NCBI GenBank assembly: GCA_026018925.1
Contig: JAKSZU010000006.1
Span: forward strand, 198,311,449 to 198,375,448
Origin: Tupaia tana
Taxonomy: Eukaryota; Chordata; Mammalia; Scandentia; Tupaiidae
Reading direction: 5' to 3'
DNA length: 64,000 nucleotides
Part shown: in pieces, positions 49,620 through 58,960 of the stretch
Layout: each line of letters opens with the position of its first letter
How positions within the stretch are numbered: position 1 is the stretch's first letter
Translations under genes and position numbers: made by a program
The notes under the pieces: model-generated
Databases searched by the model: none
The model's input: only the letters and a program-made list of their open reading frames with translations
Told to the model about the DNA's origin: nothing

Positions 49620-51230
49620 AACAAAAAAGACATGGCAAAGCCAATGATTTTGTGATTTATAGACTTTATAATGTTCTTGGTTTTAGCCTTTAAATTTATT
49701 CCAAAGAGATTCAGCTACTTGTAACTTTTTGGACTTTTCCTCTGTTATCTAGCTTTTTTAATAATGCATTTTTTAATTTCAAGAAAAACAGTTTTAGTTT
49801 TAATAGATTAAAATAAAACAATGTTAAGAGAAATTTGCTTAGGACTTAAAGCTGAGGAAAAGGTTAGGATTCAGTTCAAACAGTAGGTAGATGAACCTAT
49901 CAACAATTCAGGAGAAGACAAAAATCCTTAAATCTGGCAAACAAAGAATAAAAGAAAATCAGTAATGTTTTAGTCAAAAGTCATAAAATTCTATTCCACT
50001 AGTTCAGTCTTATGTAATTAATCTCTCTTCTATTGAATTTGCACTCCGTTTAGCACTTCTTGGAGAGCTGGTCTGGTATTGGTCAGTTCTTTCAGGTTTT
50101 GTTTACCTGAGAATGTTTTTATCTTTTCTCCCCATACGAAGGATAATCTTGCTGGGTATAGTATTCTTGGTTGAAACTGTTTTTCACTTAACACTTTGAA
50201 TATATTTTCCCATTCTTTCCCTGCTTGCCTTGTTTCCGAGAAGAGGTCTGACGTTAGCCTTATGGGATATCCTTTGAAAGTAACTTGTTGTTTCTCTCTT
50301 GCCAATTTTGGTATCTTGTCTTTGTGGTTTTGGCTAATCTGGCTATGATGTGCCTTGGAGAAGATCTTGGATTGATTCTATCTGGAGTCCTTTCTATTTC
50401 TTGGGTCTTTTGTATTTCTTGGGTCTGGATATTCAAATGCCTCTCTAGGTTTGGAAAACTTTCTTCCAGGATTTCACATATTAGTTTCTTCACCTTCTGG
50501 GATACTGATTATCTGCATTGAATGTTTAATGATATCTAATATTACTCGTATATTATTCTCATTTTGGGAGGTTATTTTCTCAGCCTATGGTGAATTTTTC
50601 TTGGTCAGAGGTTCTGTCTTCTGCATCTGATATTCGATCTTCTGCATGATCTAATCTGCTTTTAATACTTTCAAGGGAGATTTTGATTTCCTGTATTACA
50701 GCCTTTATCACTAACAATTCCATTTGATTCTTTTTATGGTGTGTATTTCCTCTTTTAGATTGTGTAAGAACTTCCTCACCTCCTGGAACTCATTATCTCT
50801 TTCCTCCTGCATCTTCTGGAGTCTGTTGTCTCTCTTCTCTTGTGTCTCTGTTAGCTAGGTCACTATGAATATTTTAAATTCTTCATCTGACATTTCCATG
50901 AGTTCTCGTATTGTCTGTGGAGGATGAGGAGTTATTCTTTTCCCTTAGGGGAGAGATATTTTCTTGGGTTCTCATATTTCTTGTGCCTTTGCAGTGGTTT
51001 CTGGTCATCTGATGGATTATATGTTTTTTTTTTCCTAGTTTTTGGAGTTAAATCTGAACACTCAGAGGCGTGCATGAAGAGGTAATCTGCAATCTCTAAG
51101 CAGTACCATTTTTCTCTCTTTGTGCAACAGATTCCATGAAAATTGAGGATTACTTTGACCCTAAAAGTATTCAGATATTTGGCTACTGTACACCTAGACA
51201 TGTCTAGAAAGTCTGTGTGTGGAGACTGAG
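49620..51230 (-). mobile_element. HAL1-like half-L1 element, copy 3 (different 3' end)
   Basis: Minus-strand order: 5' UTR (about 51230-51070), ORF1 relic (about 51070-50040), then a spacer homologous to copies 1 and 2 (about 50035-49800; 'gaacctatcaacaattcagg', 'ggacttaaagctgagg'). The duplicated 3' module seen in copies 1 and 2 is not present, and the 3' end is either a different UTR or lost. Confidence 0.72.
50030..51070 (-). pseudogene. L1/HAL1 ORF1p relic
   Basis: C-terminal domain at 50305-50030 (EKQQVTFKGYPIRLTSDLFS, QPRILYPARLSF, RPALQEVLNG, so it reaches the normal ORF1p end). RNA-binding middle at 50493-50260. The N-terminal coiled coil is frame-broken. Confidence 0.88.
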
Positions 51231-51410
51231 TAGAAAAATGATAAAGGTAAAAGAAAAAGGAGAAGGAAAAGAAAAAAGGAGGGAAAGAAGGACAAAAATA
51301 TTTTTAAAAAAAGAAAAGAGAAAAAACGTGGGGTTTTTTTTAAGGCAAAAAAATGAAATAGAAATGGAGAGAGACAGAGAAAAAAAGCAGGGTGCTCTAA
51401 CCTGGCTAGA
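51231..51410. repeat. Purine-rich low-complexity tract
   Basis: A/G-rich plus strand (aaaagaaaaaggagaaggaa and similar), next to the 5' end of half-L1 copy 3. Could be part of its 5' UTR. Confidence 0.6.
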
Positions 51411-51484
51411 TATGGGGGACAGGAGGGTGAAGTCTGGGCAGAGAGTCTTCAATTGTCCTCATTTTTTAATATACTAAATTCTTC

Positions 51485-51666
51485 ATTTTATAATTATTTA
51501 TTTTATTTGTTAAATAAAAATTTAAAATTATTATTTTTAAAAATTTGACTAGAGAGAGAAAGAGAGAAACGGAAAGTGAGAAAGCAAGCTGCCAGGTCCC
51601 GGACCCAAACCATGTTCAGCTATGTGAGAGTCCAGTACCTTAAATGCCATGCCACCGTCCAGTCCC
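51485..51666 (-). mobile_element. tRNA-derived SINE, short form
   Basis: A/T tail, 'tttgactagagagagaaag', head complement 'tatgtgagagtccagtacc', ends 'ccaccgtccagtccc'. Confidence 0.88.
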
Positions 51667-51668
51667 TG

Positions 51669-52225
51669 TGTTATATAGTTTTACATAATGAGTAATGGCT
51701 ATAATAAATTTGTAAGTTGAAACCTGTGAAGACAACTGCCTATAAAATAATTGGTGAATTTATACTTAAACCCGCTTGTATGTAGATAAGTCAAATCTGC
51801 ATTTTTAATCTTTTAGTTGGGAAATTAAATTCTGACATTCGATGTTACTATAGACATGTGTGGACTTATCCTTTTTTTCTAGTTGTTTTGTATTCTCTTA
51901 TTTCTATTTATCTCCGTTTAGTTTTCCTGGTGTAGTATTCCCTTAAGCTGGTTTGGTTTTGGTAAGTTCTTTCAGCTTTTATCTGGGCCTGTAGTGAAGG
52001 GAGTGGGATGAAGAGGTGAACTCTTGATCTGTTCAGTTACCAAGACTTAGGACTGGTTTTTACCCATAGACAGCAGCCTATCCTCACTGTTACCATTTTT
52101 ATATTGAACAGTATTAATTGCCTCCCTGCCATTGTGAGATCATAGGTACTATCTCTTTCTTGCCTTTCTTCCTTTCTGAATTTTGGTTAAATTGATATTT
52201 TCACAGTCAGGGTATATAGCATTAA
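51669..52225. other. Mostly unassigned; short half-L1 fragment at about 51880-51990
   Basis: 'ttcctggtgtagtattccct' and 'ggtaagttctttcagctttt' match the region just 3' of ORF1 in the half-L1 copies. Confidence 0.5.
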
Positions 52226-52236
52226 CATATTATTCT

Positions 52237-52425
52237 TCAAGTGGCGTGGTGATTAAGGGTGCTGGACTTCCACATGGCCAACTGAGGTTCAAGTCCCGGA
52301 CATGGCAGCTTGCTTTCTCATTTCTCTCTTCCCCATGCCCCTCTCTCTCACTGTGTCCCTCTCTGGTCAAATTAAAAATAAATAAGTAAATAAATAAAGT
52401 TAAATAAACTAATTCCTTAAAAAGC
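52237..52425 (+). mobile_element. tRNA-derived SINE, short form
   Basis: Head 'tggcgtggtgattaagggtg', 'tctctggtcaaattaaaaat' end. TSD catattattct (52226 and 52426). Confidence 0.92.
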
Positions 52426-52436
52426 ATATTATTCTA

Positions 52437-53240
52437 CTGACTAGTTATATTATTCATATAGTAAGGTATATAGCATTCTGTTTTGTTCAGTTAAAAAAAA
52501 TTTTTTTTGTATTTAAATGAATTCAGCCCCTAACACTGATCTTTTTCTGTTGCTTTCCAATTACGGAAACCAAGGAGCAGATTGGGCTCATGGAGACTGC
52601 CTGGGGTGAAAGCGTTCCACTCGAGAGGGGAGAAGTATCTTATTATTTGCATTGTTTAGAATTGCTGGTGCAAAGTGATATGAAAAACAGACTGACTTTT
52701 AGTGGCTTTATTACTGATTTAAAATTCTCTATATACAATGCATCCTTTATTGTCTGCATCTGAAGCAAACCACCATTTTCATCCGCCAACTCTCCCTCCT
52801 CATTGGTATGCCACTGCCGATACCTTTATTTTATTCATTGCACTGACTAGATTGTTAAGACTTCTAAAGCAGGGCTCATGAATGGTGAATTTTTGAGGTT
52901 TTTTTTTTTTTTTTTCATATTTAAGACTATCTAACAACTACCACTATATAGGAATATCATATTGGCTAGAAATGAAATTTATACACCATACTTTATTCCC
53001 ATTTGAATTTTGGGGAGAACTGCTTCTTTATCTTTGCATTTAAATTACTGTTGGAAAATTTGACTGGCTTTTTTTTCCCTTTAGGCAATTTGTACTTTCT
53101 CTTTGAAGAGTTATTTTTTAGAACTGGAAGTTCAATTATTTTATCGAGATGTGTCTCACAGTTGATGGTTCCATGTCTTATTTTTCCTAAAAATGGAGTA
53201 TACTAATTTGACTGAGAGGTTCTGTTGCTTACTCATTTTA
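52437..53240. other. Unassigned; no gene seen
   Basis: 52990-53200 resembles old LINE sequence but I cannot assign it. Confidence 0.35.
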
Positions 53241-53260
53241 GGACTATTTTCTTCTCTTTT

Positions 53261-53433
53261 TTAAAAATATTTATTTAATTTCATTTATTATTATTATTTT
53301 ATTTTCTATAGAGCACACACTCTCACCAGAGAGACAGGAAAAGTGAGAAATCAAGCCACCAGGTCTGGGACTTGAACTGTGGTCTGCCACGTGGGAGTCC
53401 AACCCCTTAACCACTACACTACCTGCTGGCCCC
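53261..53433 (-). mobile_element. tRNA-derived SINE, short form
   Basis: A/T tail, 'ctcaccagagagacagg', head complement 'cacgtgggagtccaacc', ends 'ctacctgctggcccc'. Target phrase ggactattttctt (53242) repeats as gggctattttctt (about 53437). Confidence 0.9.
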
Positions 53434-53452
53434 TTAGGGCTATTTTCTTTTC

Positions 53453-53719
53453 TTTCTTTTCTTTTTTTTTTTTTTTTTTTTGGAGAGGTTTTTGCTATAG
53501 GGCGCGTGCGCTCGTCAGACAGAGAGACAGAAAGCGAGAAATCACCCCCCCAGAGGGTATGGCCACGCTGCAGTCCCTTCTCCTCCATTCTCCTCTCGGG
53601 ATCTTGGGCATGCACACACACACGGCCAGCGTGAGTTTTAAGCCACCGGGTCCGGGACATGAACTGTGGTAGGCTACATGGGAGTCCAACGACATAGCCA
53701 TCACACTAACTGCTGGTCC
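53453..53719 (-). mobile_element. tRNA-derived SINE, long form, same target site as its neighbour
   Basis: T20 run, 'ggagaggtttttgctatagg', 'ccttctcctccattctcctc', ends 'aactgctggtccc'. TSD gggctattttctt (about 53437 and 53721). Confidence 0.92.
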
Positions 53720-53866
53720 CTGGGCTATTTTCTTATATTAGATCTTTGAATACTTTGGACTGGGTTTTCTACTTTAGGATACCTTTTAATGTATTATATT
53801 TTTCTTTTCTCTATGCCTTTCACTTTTCTCTGTAAATTCTGCCTTTTATCTCAGATTACCTTAACT

Positions 53867-53872
53867 TTTCTG
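53867..53872. repeat. ERV target-site duplication, left copy
   Basis: TTTCTG directly before the element; same 6 bp at 56257-56262. Six bp is typical of betaretrovirus integrase. Confidence 0.9.
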
Positions 53873-53928
53873 TGTGGGAGGCTGCGCAACAGCGAGTCTG
53901 CCGAGGTTTCTCAGAGAGCAAACAATTG
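53873..53928 (+). repeat. Inverted copy of the U3 end (left terminal repeat of the ERV)
   Basis: Starts TGTGGGAGGCTGCGC. Its 56 bases equal the reverse complement of 56201-56256 with no mismatch. Extending to 53933 adds a further 5 bases with one mismatch. Normally a U3 start in the opposite orientation and a full LTR would stand here. Confidence 0.95.
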
Positions 53929-53967
53929 TCATGCAGACTCTCTTACCCGTCTAACCGATTCAGCGCC

Positions 53968-54234
53968 TCAGGCGAGACCAGTATAGGGGTGTTGGTCTTC
54001 CATAAGTGAGTCAATTTGTTGTTTGAGGAATGACATGCGCCTATTAAATATAACAGGTCCCAGTGAGCAAACAATCAAAAGGCCAATGGATGGGCCAAGG
54101 AGGGGGAGCGGGAAAGGGAGGAGACCGTTCCAGGCAGACCATTCTACGTTGTTGGAGAGATTGTTGGAGTTGATGTATGTTGTCACGAACGATGCCGGAC
54201 TTGTTGGCGTAAAAGCAGCGTTCCTGTAAAGCAA
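53968..54234 (-). pseudogene. env: ERV env transmembrane subunit, membrane anchor and tail (shifted frame)
   Basis: The fusion frame leaves the env reading frame near 54140-54120. The anchor and tail continue in this overlapping frame. A hydrophobic span (about 54125-54060, [19 protein letters not shown]) is the likely membrane anchor, followed by a short cytoplasmic tail ending at the stop at 53968. In the parent virus this segment would anchor the fusion subunit in the membrane. Here a single frameshift separates it from the ectodomain. I see no convincing polypurine tract between this stop and the left terminal repeat. Confidence 0.75.
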
Positions 54235-55219
54235 GACAGAGACCTCCCTGTTCTGCCAGGAGGAGATTTAAACCTCGTCTATTTTGAAGAACCACCTCAG
54301 CCGGGGAATCTAGTTGGTCTGAGATAAGACCCTCAGTGACTTGGCGTAATAACCCAAGCCAGTGGAGCCAGCAGCTGTAGCTGCGGTTAGGGAAACACAA
54401 AGGCTGAGAGTTTTGAAATTTAAGAAGGATAGCTCGGGCTAACGTTTGCCAATCAGATGGTATGAGCCAGCCCTTGGTGATAGCTTCAACTATAGCTAAG
54501 GTATATGGAGCAGTAGCTCCGTATTGGGTGACTGCCGCCTTAATCTCTTTTACCATAAACCTACTGTGACGGCGCCAAACCTGTCCTTGGGGATCTATAG
54601 TTTCCATAACAGGGAATGTCTCAAAGTCTGTCATATGTGATCCCTGAACTAGTTTTGTTTCTTTGTCTGTATTGGTTTTTAGTTTCTCTAATTGTGATAT
54701 TAATTCCTGGTGTTCCTTTTCTAATTGAATTTGTTCTTTTAATTGTTTTATTTCATTAATTATTTTTTGTTTTGGGTCAATAAGAGGTGGTGCTGAAGCA
54801 GTAGTGTTATAGGGTGGCGGCCGTTTTTTGAAAGACAACCATTCGGGGTTATTATATTTATCAGCCTCGGCCTCTAGGATTTCCTCCTCTGAACTAGTTG
54901 ATGACTTGTTTTTCTTTGGCTCTTGTAGCGCCTTAAGGTTGTTTTTATTTTTTAGTTTTTTTGATTTTTGGGGCTTTGTCTCGCCTTTAGGGCTTTTGAC
55001 TTCTCCTTCACTATCTAGGGAAATAAGATCCTCTCCCTGTTCCTTTTCAATTTTAGAATTAACGACCATAGTGGCAAGGGCTTCTTTTAAGTCCTGAATG
55101 AATAGTTTGTGCTGACTAAGCTCTTGTTCGTGCTGGCTAAACTCTTGTTCGTGCTGGCTAAGCTCTTGTTCGTGCTGGCTAAGCTCTTGTCCCATTATTA
55201 CCCTTATTACTTGTCCCAT
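54044..55219 (-). CDS. ERV Gag-Env(TM) fusion frame, 391 codons, open
   Basis: Residues 1-47: two MGQ starts (residues 1 and 9; the second is probably the original, myristoylation-type start) and a fourfold SQHEQEL-like repeat. Residues 48-130: acidic and lysine-rich, with most of the matrix domain missing. Residues 134-137: PPPY, a late-budding motif typical of type-D Gag. Residues 148-183: probable coiled coil. Residues 197-268: N-terminal capsid sequence. At about residue 268 (nt about 54415) it passes in frame into the Env transmembrane ectodomain (269-360) with the conserved leucine-rich helix and a disulfide motif that reads C-X6-C-F, so the last cysteine expected there is absent. After about residue 360 the frame departs from env. 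Nothing indicates that it is translated. Confidence 0.82.
   Translation of the reverse strand: MGQVIRVIMGQELSQHEQELSQHEQEFSQHEQELSQHKLFIQDLKEALATMVVNSKIEKEQGEDLISLDSEGEVKSPKGETKPQKSKKLKNKNNLKALQEPKKNKSSTSSEEEILEAEADKYNNPEWLSFKKRPPPYNTTASAPPLIDPKQKIINEIKQLKEQIQLEKEHQELISQLEKLKTNTDKETKLVQGSHMTDFETFPVMETIDPQGQVWRRHSRFMVKEIKAAVTQYGATAPYTLAIVEAITKGWLIPSDWQTLARAILLKFQNSQPLCFPNRSYSCWLHWLGLLRQVTEGLISDQLDSPAEVVLQNRRGLNLLLAEQGGLCLALQERCFYANKSGIVRDNIHQLQQSLQQRRMVCLERSPPFPAPPPWPIHWPFDCLLTGTCYI
55110..55195 (-). repeat. 21-bp tandem repeat at the gag start
   Basis: Four copies of a unit like gctggctaagctcttgttcgt, an exact multiple of 3, giving the repeated SQHEQEL peptide. A separate duplication (cccattattacccttatta) at 55192-55236 duplicates the start codon context. 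Confidence 0.9.
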
Positions 55220-55261
55220 TATTACCCTTATTACTTATAAGTAAGCAATCTTTGTTACTCA

Positions 55262-55497
55262 CTGGGACGATTCTCTGCCGTTCCCTCTCGGACGATTCTC
55301 TGCCGTCCTATCTCGGGACGATTCTCTGCCGTCCCCTCCTCGGACGATTCTCTGCCGTCCTATCTCGGGACGATTCTCTGCCGTCCTATCTCGGGACGAT
55401 TCTCTGCCGTCCCCTCCTCGGACGATTCTCTGCCGTCCTATCTCGGGACGATTCTCTGCCGTCCTATCTCGGGATGATTCTCTGCCGTCCCCTCCTT
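55262..55497 (-). repeat. ERV leader minisatellite, 9 units of about 26 bp
   Basis: Core gacgattctctgccgtc. Unit ends follow a pattern (tatctc, tatctc, ccctcct) that repeats with a 78-bp period, so units were amplified in blocks of three. It lies between primer-binding site and gag, where packaging signals normally are. Confidence 0.92.
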
Positions 55498-55528
55498 GGG
55501 TGCTCTTCACTGGATCCTTCGTACTCAG

Positions 55529-55585
55529 GTCCCTTGTTCGAGCGCCACTTGTCCCGACCTGGTTCGGGCGCCACGTGTCCCGACC
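55529..55585 (-). promoter_or_regulatory. Duplicated ERV primer-binding site (lysine tRNA type)
   Basis: Two 26-bp tandem units (55534-55559, 55560-55585) each hold the U5 end (tgtcccgacc) and the site. The LTR-adjacent copy keeps gttcgggcgcca, the first 12 nt of the site. The distal copy (55529-55547) extends to the full length with one inserted base and one substitution. The intact 18-nt version is at 14781-14798. Confidence 0.88.
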
Positions 55586-56018
55586 CAGTGGGACAGTCGA
55601 ACAGGTTTCCTGAGGGAAGGAGTGAGAGCCGGAACAAGCGGCACAGTGTCACAGCTCGGAGACGACACAGTGTCGTCTGTTTATTGTGGGCAGCATGGTA
55701 CAGCACGGAGACGACGCAGTGTTACAACTCTTTAGGGTCGCGTCGTCTGTTGTGAGCAGCACGGAGACAACGCGGTGTCACAGCTCTTCAGGCTCGTCTG
55801 GAGACGATGTAGTGTTACAGCTCTTCAGGGTTGTCTGGAGACTGTGCGGTGTTTCAGCTCTGCAGGCTCTCCAGGGTCGTCTGGAGACTGTGTGGTGTTT
55901 CAGCTCTGCAGGCTCTCCAGGGTCGTCGTCTTCCTGGTCTTCTGTGTTGTCTTCCTGGTCGTCTGTGTTGTCTTCGCTGTCTTCCTGGTCGTCTGGCTAT
56001 TGTGGGCCAGGCATGGTG

Positions 56019-56141
56019 CTTATATACACATTGGTGGATCGCAAAGGTGGGTTATGATTGGTTGCAAATGGTGGGCCGTGATTGGTTGTAAATGGTGGGC
56101 CGTGATTGGTTGTAAACGGTGGGTTACGATTGGTTGCTTTT
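56019..56141 (-). promoter_or_regulatory. ERV U3 promoter: TATA box and four CCAAT repeats
   Basis: TATA (tgtatataagc on minus) at 56019-56028. Just upstream is a 24-bp unit repeated four times (56046-56141), each with a CCAAT box (ATTGG on plus: gattggttg). Further CCAAT sites lie at about 56146 and 56190. Confidence 0.82.
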
Positions 56142-56200
56142 GGACCAATCATGAGGTGCCAGATATGCAAATCTGAGGGATTTCTAGTGGCCAATCATGG

Positions 56201-56256
56201 CAATTGTTTGCTCTCTGAGAAACCTCGGCAGACTCGCTGTTGCGCAGCCTCCCACA
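56201..56256 (-). repeat. U3 end, right terminal repeat of the ERV
   Basis: Natural start of the 5' LTR on the minus strand. Perfect inverted match to 53873-53928. Confidence 0.95.
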
Positions 56257-56262
56257 TTTCTG
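56257..56262. repeat. ERV target-site duplication, right copy
   Basis: TTTCTG, identical to 53867-53872. Confidence 0.9.
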
Positions 56263-57452
56263 GAATATATATAATTCTAAATTGTGTTCATTCTAATCCA
56301 TGATGTTTCTAATTTATTTATTAGTTTCATGACATGGTGTTATGTTGGTCTTCAATTTATCATTTTACTATAGCAAGCATAAATCTCATTCTATTTGATT
56401 AGCTCATTGTTAAACTCTAATTTTACTGTGTTCTTGTTCCTATTATGTTTTTATGGTGTTCTGTGACACAAAATGCCTTCTCTTATTTCTCAGAGATTGT
56501 GGATTTTGGTTTGAGTTAGTTTTCTTCCGTATAATATTCACTTTCCAAATCATTTGTTACAATGATGTGTTATGCACTTGGCCATGCCATTTATTCTGTC
56601 TCGCTCTGTTGAGCAGCTGTGTCTAGGCTTCCGTGCGCTGACCCATGGGGTGTTTTCTCTTTGATGCCCTTCTGACCCCTGTGTGTGGCCCCTGGAGGAC
56701 CAGACATTTCCTTTGTAGGCATAGAAGTCAGGGGCTGGGAGAGCAAGTTCAACTGAGCTATCTATCTGTGAGTCACACAGTAACACCTGTGCTGTGCAGT
56801 CCTTCCTGAGACCTTGGGTAAATGTCTTTTCTTTCTGTCAGTGAAAAATAGCCCTCGTTGTTCAAATTTCTGATCTCCCCAGCCCTCCATGTGGCAGTTT
56901 CCATCTCTATTCTGCTGAAGTCACAAGAGAAACGATGATAAGAAAACCCATTTAATTTCTTCCCTTCCATATTTTGGGATTATTAGAATGACTTTTTATA
57001 GTTGAATTTGATTGAAAAATTGATATAGCTTTAGGGAGGTTGGAATGGAAAATGGTTCCGCCATCTTTTTTGATGGGCTTTTTTATTTATCTCTTGTTTA
57101 TTTCCTTAGGTACGGAGGGGATTAGAGACTCTGGGATCAGGTCTCACTCTGCCATACATACCCAGAAGCCATCTTGGATAGCTTTGTCCTTCTTTGAGTT
57201 AAACATGATCTGGGAGGGGAGTTCCTTGTGACCCAATTCAGTATGAAAAGGGGTATCAGCCTTCCTTTAACCTTGCCGATATTTCACTGATAAAGAGTCA
57301 TGCCCCTTTTAAATTTTCCATTTTATTACCAGATCATGTAATGTATTTTCTTTGTTTTTAAGTGGAAAGTAAACTAAAATTAGGAGCACTTGGTAACAGT
57401 ACTGGAGAGTGGAGAGCAAGGCTAAATAAAGATGCTGTAATAACGAGTCATT
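56263..57452. other. Unassigned; no gene seen
   Basis: AT-rich flank of the ERV, possibly old LINE sequence. No supported feature. Confidence 0.4.
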
Positions 57453-57715
57453 CCTTTTTTTTTCTTTTTTAACTCTTTTTTAGGTTTTTGCCATAGGGCA
57501 CATGCACTCACTGGAGAGAGACAGTGAGAGGGAAAGTGAGAAATCACCCTCAATTGGCCACACTGCAGTTTCTTCTCTTCCAATCTCCTCTTGGGAATTT
57601 AGGCACACAAAAGCTTGCACCCAGCATGATTTTCCAAGCCACCTGATCCAGGACTCAGATAACAGTTGGAAATGTGGGAGTCCAGTATCTTAACCACCAT
57701 GCCACCTTCTGGCCC
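57453..57715 (-). mobile_element. tRNA-derived SINE, long form
   Basis: T-rich run, 'ggtttttgccatagggcac', 'gagaaatcaccctcaattgg', ends 'gccaccttctggcccc'. Confidence 0.88.
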
Positions 57716-57720
57716 CAAGT

Positions 57721-58500
57721 GGTTTTTTTAATTCATTCATTCATCCAACAAATATGTGGTAAATGCATAGTATATGCCAAGGTATCCTGGGTGCCAGGAA
57801 TCTCACTGAGCAAAATGAACAAAGTTCCCTTACCTGTGAAGAGCTTATATTCTAACAAGGATTTCTGTGGGGTAGAGAGGCAGACAGCAACAATAGAGAA
57901 CATCTATTCAATGCATCGTATGTGGGACCAGCAGATGGTGTAATGGTTATGACACTGGACTCCCATGTAGTCGACCATGGTTCAAGTCCCAGACTCAGCA
58001 ACTTAAAACTCACTCCGGGCATGTGTATGTGCATGCCCAAGATCCCGAGAGGAGAATGGAAGAGTAGGGATTGTGACATGACCATCCTCCCTGGAGGACA
58101 ATTTCTCATTTTATGTATCTCTGTCTCTCTTTGTCTCTCTGGTGAGCATACAAGCCCTATAGCAAAAAATCTCTCCTCCCTCAAAATAAATGAATTAGAA
58201 TTTAAAAAGTAAAATGCATCATACATTAGAAGGCGATATGTGGGCAAGAGAAATAACAGAGTGGAATGGAAGTTGCGACTGAGCAGAGGGTGGTCAAGGT
58301 ACCTGCAGTAGGAAGGCACATTTGTTGGAGGGAGTCAGTGGAAGAGTATTCCAGGGGAAAAAGGACAGCTAGTACGAGGCTTAGTGTTCAAGGCTGGCTG
58401 GTCTGTTGAAGGAGCAGATGAATGACAAATTGCTGGAACTGTGTTAAGTCCATGTGAGAGTACAAGAGAAATGAATGGCTCAGTGAGCTGTAACCTGAAC
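57721..58500 (-). repeat. L2 LINE fragment, split by a SINE
   Basis: Antisense L2 3' end: 'ttcattcattcatccaacaa', 'ggtgccaggaatctcactg', 'gagcttatattctaacaagg', resuming after the SINE with 'gcaagagaaataacagag'. Confidence 0.75.
57924..58210 (+). mobile_element. tRNA-derived SINE, long form, nested in L2
   Basis: Head 'gggaccagcagatggtgtaa', body 'ccgagaggagaatggaag', 3' end 'ccctatagcaaaaaatctct'. TSD aatgcatcgta / aatgcatcata. Confidence 0.92.
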
Positions 58501-58799
58501 TGTTAGTTTTTCATACTATTTTGAAAAATTAGCTGTACCAAATACACATTTTACTGTTTTTCCCCCCATGGAAGAATAAGTGTCCACGTGTGATCTTTAA
58601 AAAGCACAAACAAATAAGTAAAAAACATTACTAAAAGCCCAAAAGGCTTAGTTCAATCTTAGAAGACATATAGGAAAAAATGATGCAATAATAAATGAGT
58701 AATTTTTGATTTAACGAGAAGACAAAAATTATAAGATCTGTAGAAAGTAAAAAATTTGCTTCTAACAAAGACAGTATGTTATATCTAAATGAGGTCTTG

Positions 58800-58960
58800 G
58801 GAGTCATCTGATTTTACCTTTTGCAAATGAGAAAACAAACTAAGAGAGGCTGAAGGACTTATCCCAGGCCATATGGCTACCTGGTGGCAGTTTCAAATTT
58901 AGATAGTACTCAGCTTGCTAATTCTTAGCCCAGAGCTGTGTCTACCTTGCCTCCCACCTT
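58800..58960 (-). repeat. MIR
   Basis: Antisense MIR-like: 'gcaaatgagaaaacaaacta', 'gaaggacttatcccagg', 'cagagctgtgtctacc'. Confidence 0.65.

Larger units (their letters stand above)
53873..56256 (-). mobile_element. Endogenous retrovirus, betaretrovirus/type-D-like, deleted, with inverted U3 ends
   Basis: Minus-strand order: complete 5' LTR (56256-55576), lysine-tRNA-type primer-binding site (duplicated), 9-unit repeat leader, gag start, in-frame junction into env transmembrane subunit, then a 56-bp inverted copy of the U3 end instead of a 3' LTR. Missing are most of matrix, the capsid C terminus, nucleocapsid, protease, polymerase, surface subunit and the 3' LTR. A betaretroviral Gag with a gamma-type Env is the known combination of type-D viruses. 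The exact 6-bp TSD shows that this structure was inserted by integrase as it stands. Confidence 0.9.
55576..56256 (-). mobile_element. Complete ERV 5' LTR, 681 bp
   Basis: Begins TGTGGGAGG and ends CGGGACA on the minus strand (TG...CA with TGT/ACA ends). U3 is about 56256-55995, R about 55995-55660, U5 about 55660-55576. R holds a threefold repeat of about 46 bp (ctccagggtcgtctggagac core, 55795-55925) and a cttcctggtcgtctg repeat at 55929-55995. Polyadenylation signal AATAAA at 55680-55685 (tttatt on plus). Confidence 0.9.

Noticed and set aside
53873..53933. Left end as a genuine 3' LTR start
   Set aside because: Its orientation is opposite to that required for a direct LTR, only about 56-61 bp are present and no R or U5 follows.
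55262..55497. CRISPR array
   Set aside because: Regular 26-bp repeats without unique spacers, inside a retroviral leader of a mammalian genome; it is a minisatellite.
55252..56176. Plus-strand frames of 123-167 aa over the ERV leader and LTR
   Set aside because: They are antisense to the LTR and leader, and their repeats mirror the 26-bp and R repeats; no separate coding evidence.
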